DNA of 64,000 nt, taken from positions 291,804 through 355,803 of the forward strand of contig NZ_WEZF01000004.1 of NCBI RefSeq assembly GCF_009177065.1, given 5' to 3'. This stretch comes from Tautonia marina (lineage in GTDB: Bacteria; Planctomycetota; Planctomycetia; Isosphaerales; Isosphaeraceae). A program made the translations under genes and the position numbers. Shown piece after piece: positions 63,443-64,000 of the stretch. Below the pieces are notes generated by a model. That model made no database searches and had not been told where the DNA came from. It saw only the letters and a list, made by a program, of their open reading frames with translations. Numbering within the stretch: position 1 is the stretch's first letter; each line of letters opens with the position of its first letter.

Positions 63443-64000
63443 ATGGACCTCATTGATCACCTTGCACAAATTGCTGCACGAATCCCTGCGCATCGTGTTC
63501 ATCTCGCTACCGAAGAAGCAACAAAAAATGCTTTGGTTCTCCCTTTGATCAACGCTCTTGGATACAATGTCTTCGATCCGACCGAAGTGGTTCCAGAGTT
63601 CATTGCGGACGTAGGAACGAAAAAGGGAGAAAAGGTCGATTATGTAATAATGAGAGATGGAAAGCCCGCAATCTTGATCGAGTGCAAGTCGGCCGGCTCT
63701 AAATTAAGCATCAACCACGCATCGCAGTTATTCAGATATTTCACGACAACAGACGCGAGATTTGCGGTTCTCACAGATGGCATCGAATATCAATTTTACA
63801 CGGACATTGAAGCACCCAACAAAATGGATTCGCATCCATTTTTTGAGTTCTCCATGCTAAGCCTTGACACAAAAATTGTCGAAGAAATTAAAAAGTTCTC
63901 AAAGCAATCGTTTGACCTGAACAATATTCTATGCAATGCGAGTGAACTAAAATACAAGAAACAGATCCGTGGACTTCTGGCGAATGAATTGAACTCTCAG
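63443..64000 (+). CDS. HsdR_N-type (PD-(D/E)XK) nuclease domain protein, 3' truncated
   Basis: The first 186 residues are visible; the frame stays open to the right edge. It strongly resembles short proteins annotated as type I restriction endonuclease N-terminal domain (HSDR_N_2). Motifs: 'TEEATKNALVLPLINALGYN', 'EVVPEFIADVGTKKGEKVDY', and the nuclease core with Asp in 'KVDYVIM' and 'AILIECKSAG' (E-x-K), then 'LFRYFTTTDARFAVLTDGIE' and 'SELKYKKQIRGLLANEL'. Stand-alone forms are about 250-350 residues, and the full-length type I R subunit would be larger; which applies cannot be seen here. AAGG lies seven bases before the ATG. Its base composition, near 45% GC by eye and lower at the 3' end, is unlike the neighbouring genes, suggesting acquisition. 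Confidence 0.85.
   Translation, partial: MDLIDHLAQIAARIPAHRVHLATEEATKNALVLPLINALGYNVFDPTEVVPEFIADVGTKKGEKVDYVIMRDGKPAILIECKSAGSKLSINHASQLFRYFTTTDARFAVLTDGIEYQFYTDIEAPNKMDSHPFFEFSMLSLDTKIVEEIKKFSKQSFDLNNILCNASELKYKKQIRGLLANELNSQ

Noticed and set aside
1..64000. CRISPR arrays, insertion sequences, rRNA and tRNA genes
   Set aside because: No regularly spaced repeats, transposase motifs or RNA gene signatures were found on reading both strands, within the limits of visual inspection.

Overview
The window reads as chromosomal DNA of a planctomycete, most likely an Isosphaeraceae-type organism (inference). The reasons are high GC, a DUF1549/DUF1553 plus DUF1501 protein pair, a planctomycete-type ECF sigma factor, a giant beta-helix surface protein and long multidomain FHA/VWA proteins. 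No rRNA, tRNA, CRISPR array or insertion sequence was seen.

Layout. 1-7.8 kb: the 3' part of a giant extracellular beta-helix protein, closed by a strong intrinsic terminator. 8.0-14.4 kb: a 7Fe ferredoxin (minus), then the DUF1549/1553 and DUF1501 pair, a DUF971 protein and a family 2 glycosyltransferase (plus). A dispersed-repeat-like inverted repeat lies between the DUF1501 and DUF971 genes. 15.0-19.3 kb: a YgiQ-type radical SAM protein, overlapped by an RsmB/NOL1-like methyltransferase homologue that has lost both signature cysteines, then an ECF sigma factor with its own promoter. 19.4-35.2 kb: a complete 14-gene complex I operon, nuoA to nuoN, on the minus strand, with a perfect CRP/FNR-type palindrome upstream of nuoA. 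35.5-40.6 kb: a secreted hypothetical protein, proB, a divergent purF with a good promoter, and floA. 41.0-45.6 kb: a BshB1/LmbE-like deacetylase, a PP2C phosphatase, a membrane Ser/Thr kinase and a lactonase-like beta-propeller. 45.8-48.4 kb: bioA, translationally coupled to a SAM hydrolase, and queF. 48.6-53.0 kb: a secreted protein of three tandem amidohydrolase domains, of which only the middle one keeps its metal site.

53.1-63.1 kb is the most unusual part: a tight seven-gene minus-strand cassette. In transcription order it encodes an Hsp70 with a short C-terminus, a zinc-ribbon membrane protein, an Hsp70-VWA fusion, two membrane FHA proteins of opposite domain order, a secreted and membrane-anchored cyclase-repeat/VWA protein, and a small membrane protein. 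The last three genes overlap by ATGA. I read it as a trans-envelope system with metal-dependent VWA domains on both sides of the membrane, linked by phosphothreonine readers and driven by Hsp70 ATPases. This is inference; the biological role is unknown.

The right edge (63.4 kb onward) changes to clearly lower GC and starts a HsdR_N-type nuclease-domain gene. That may be the beginning of an acquired, possibly defence-related, segment.
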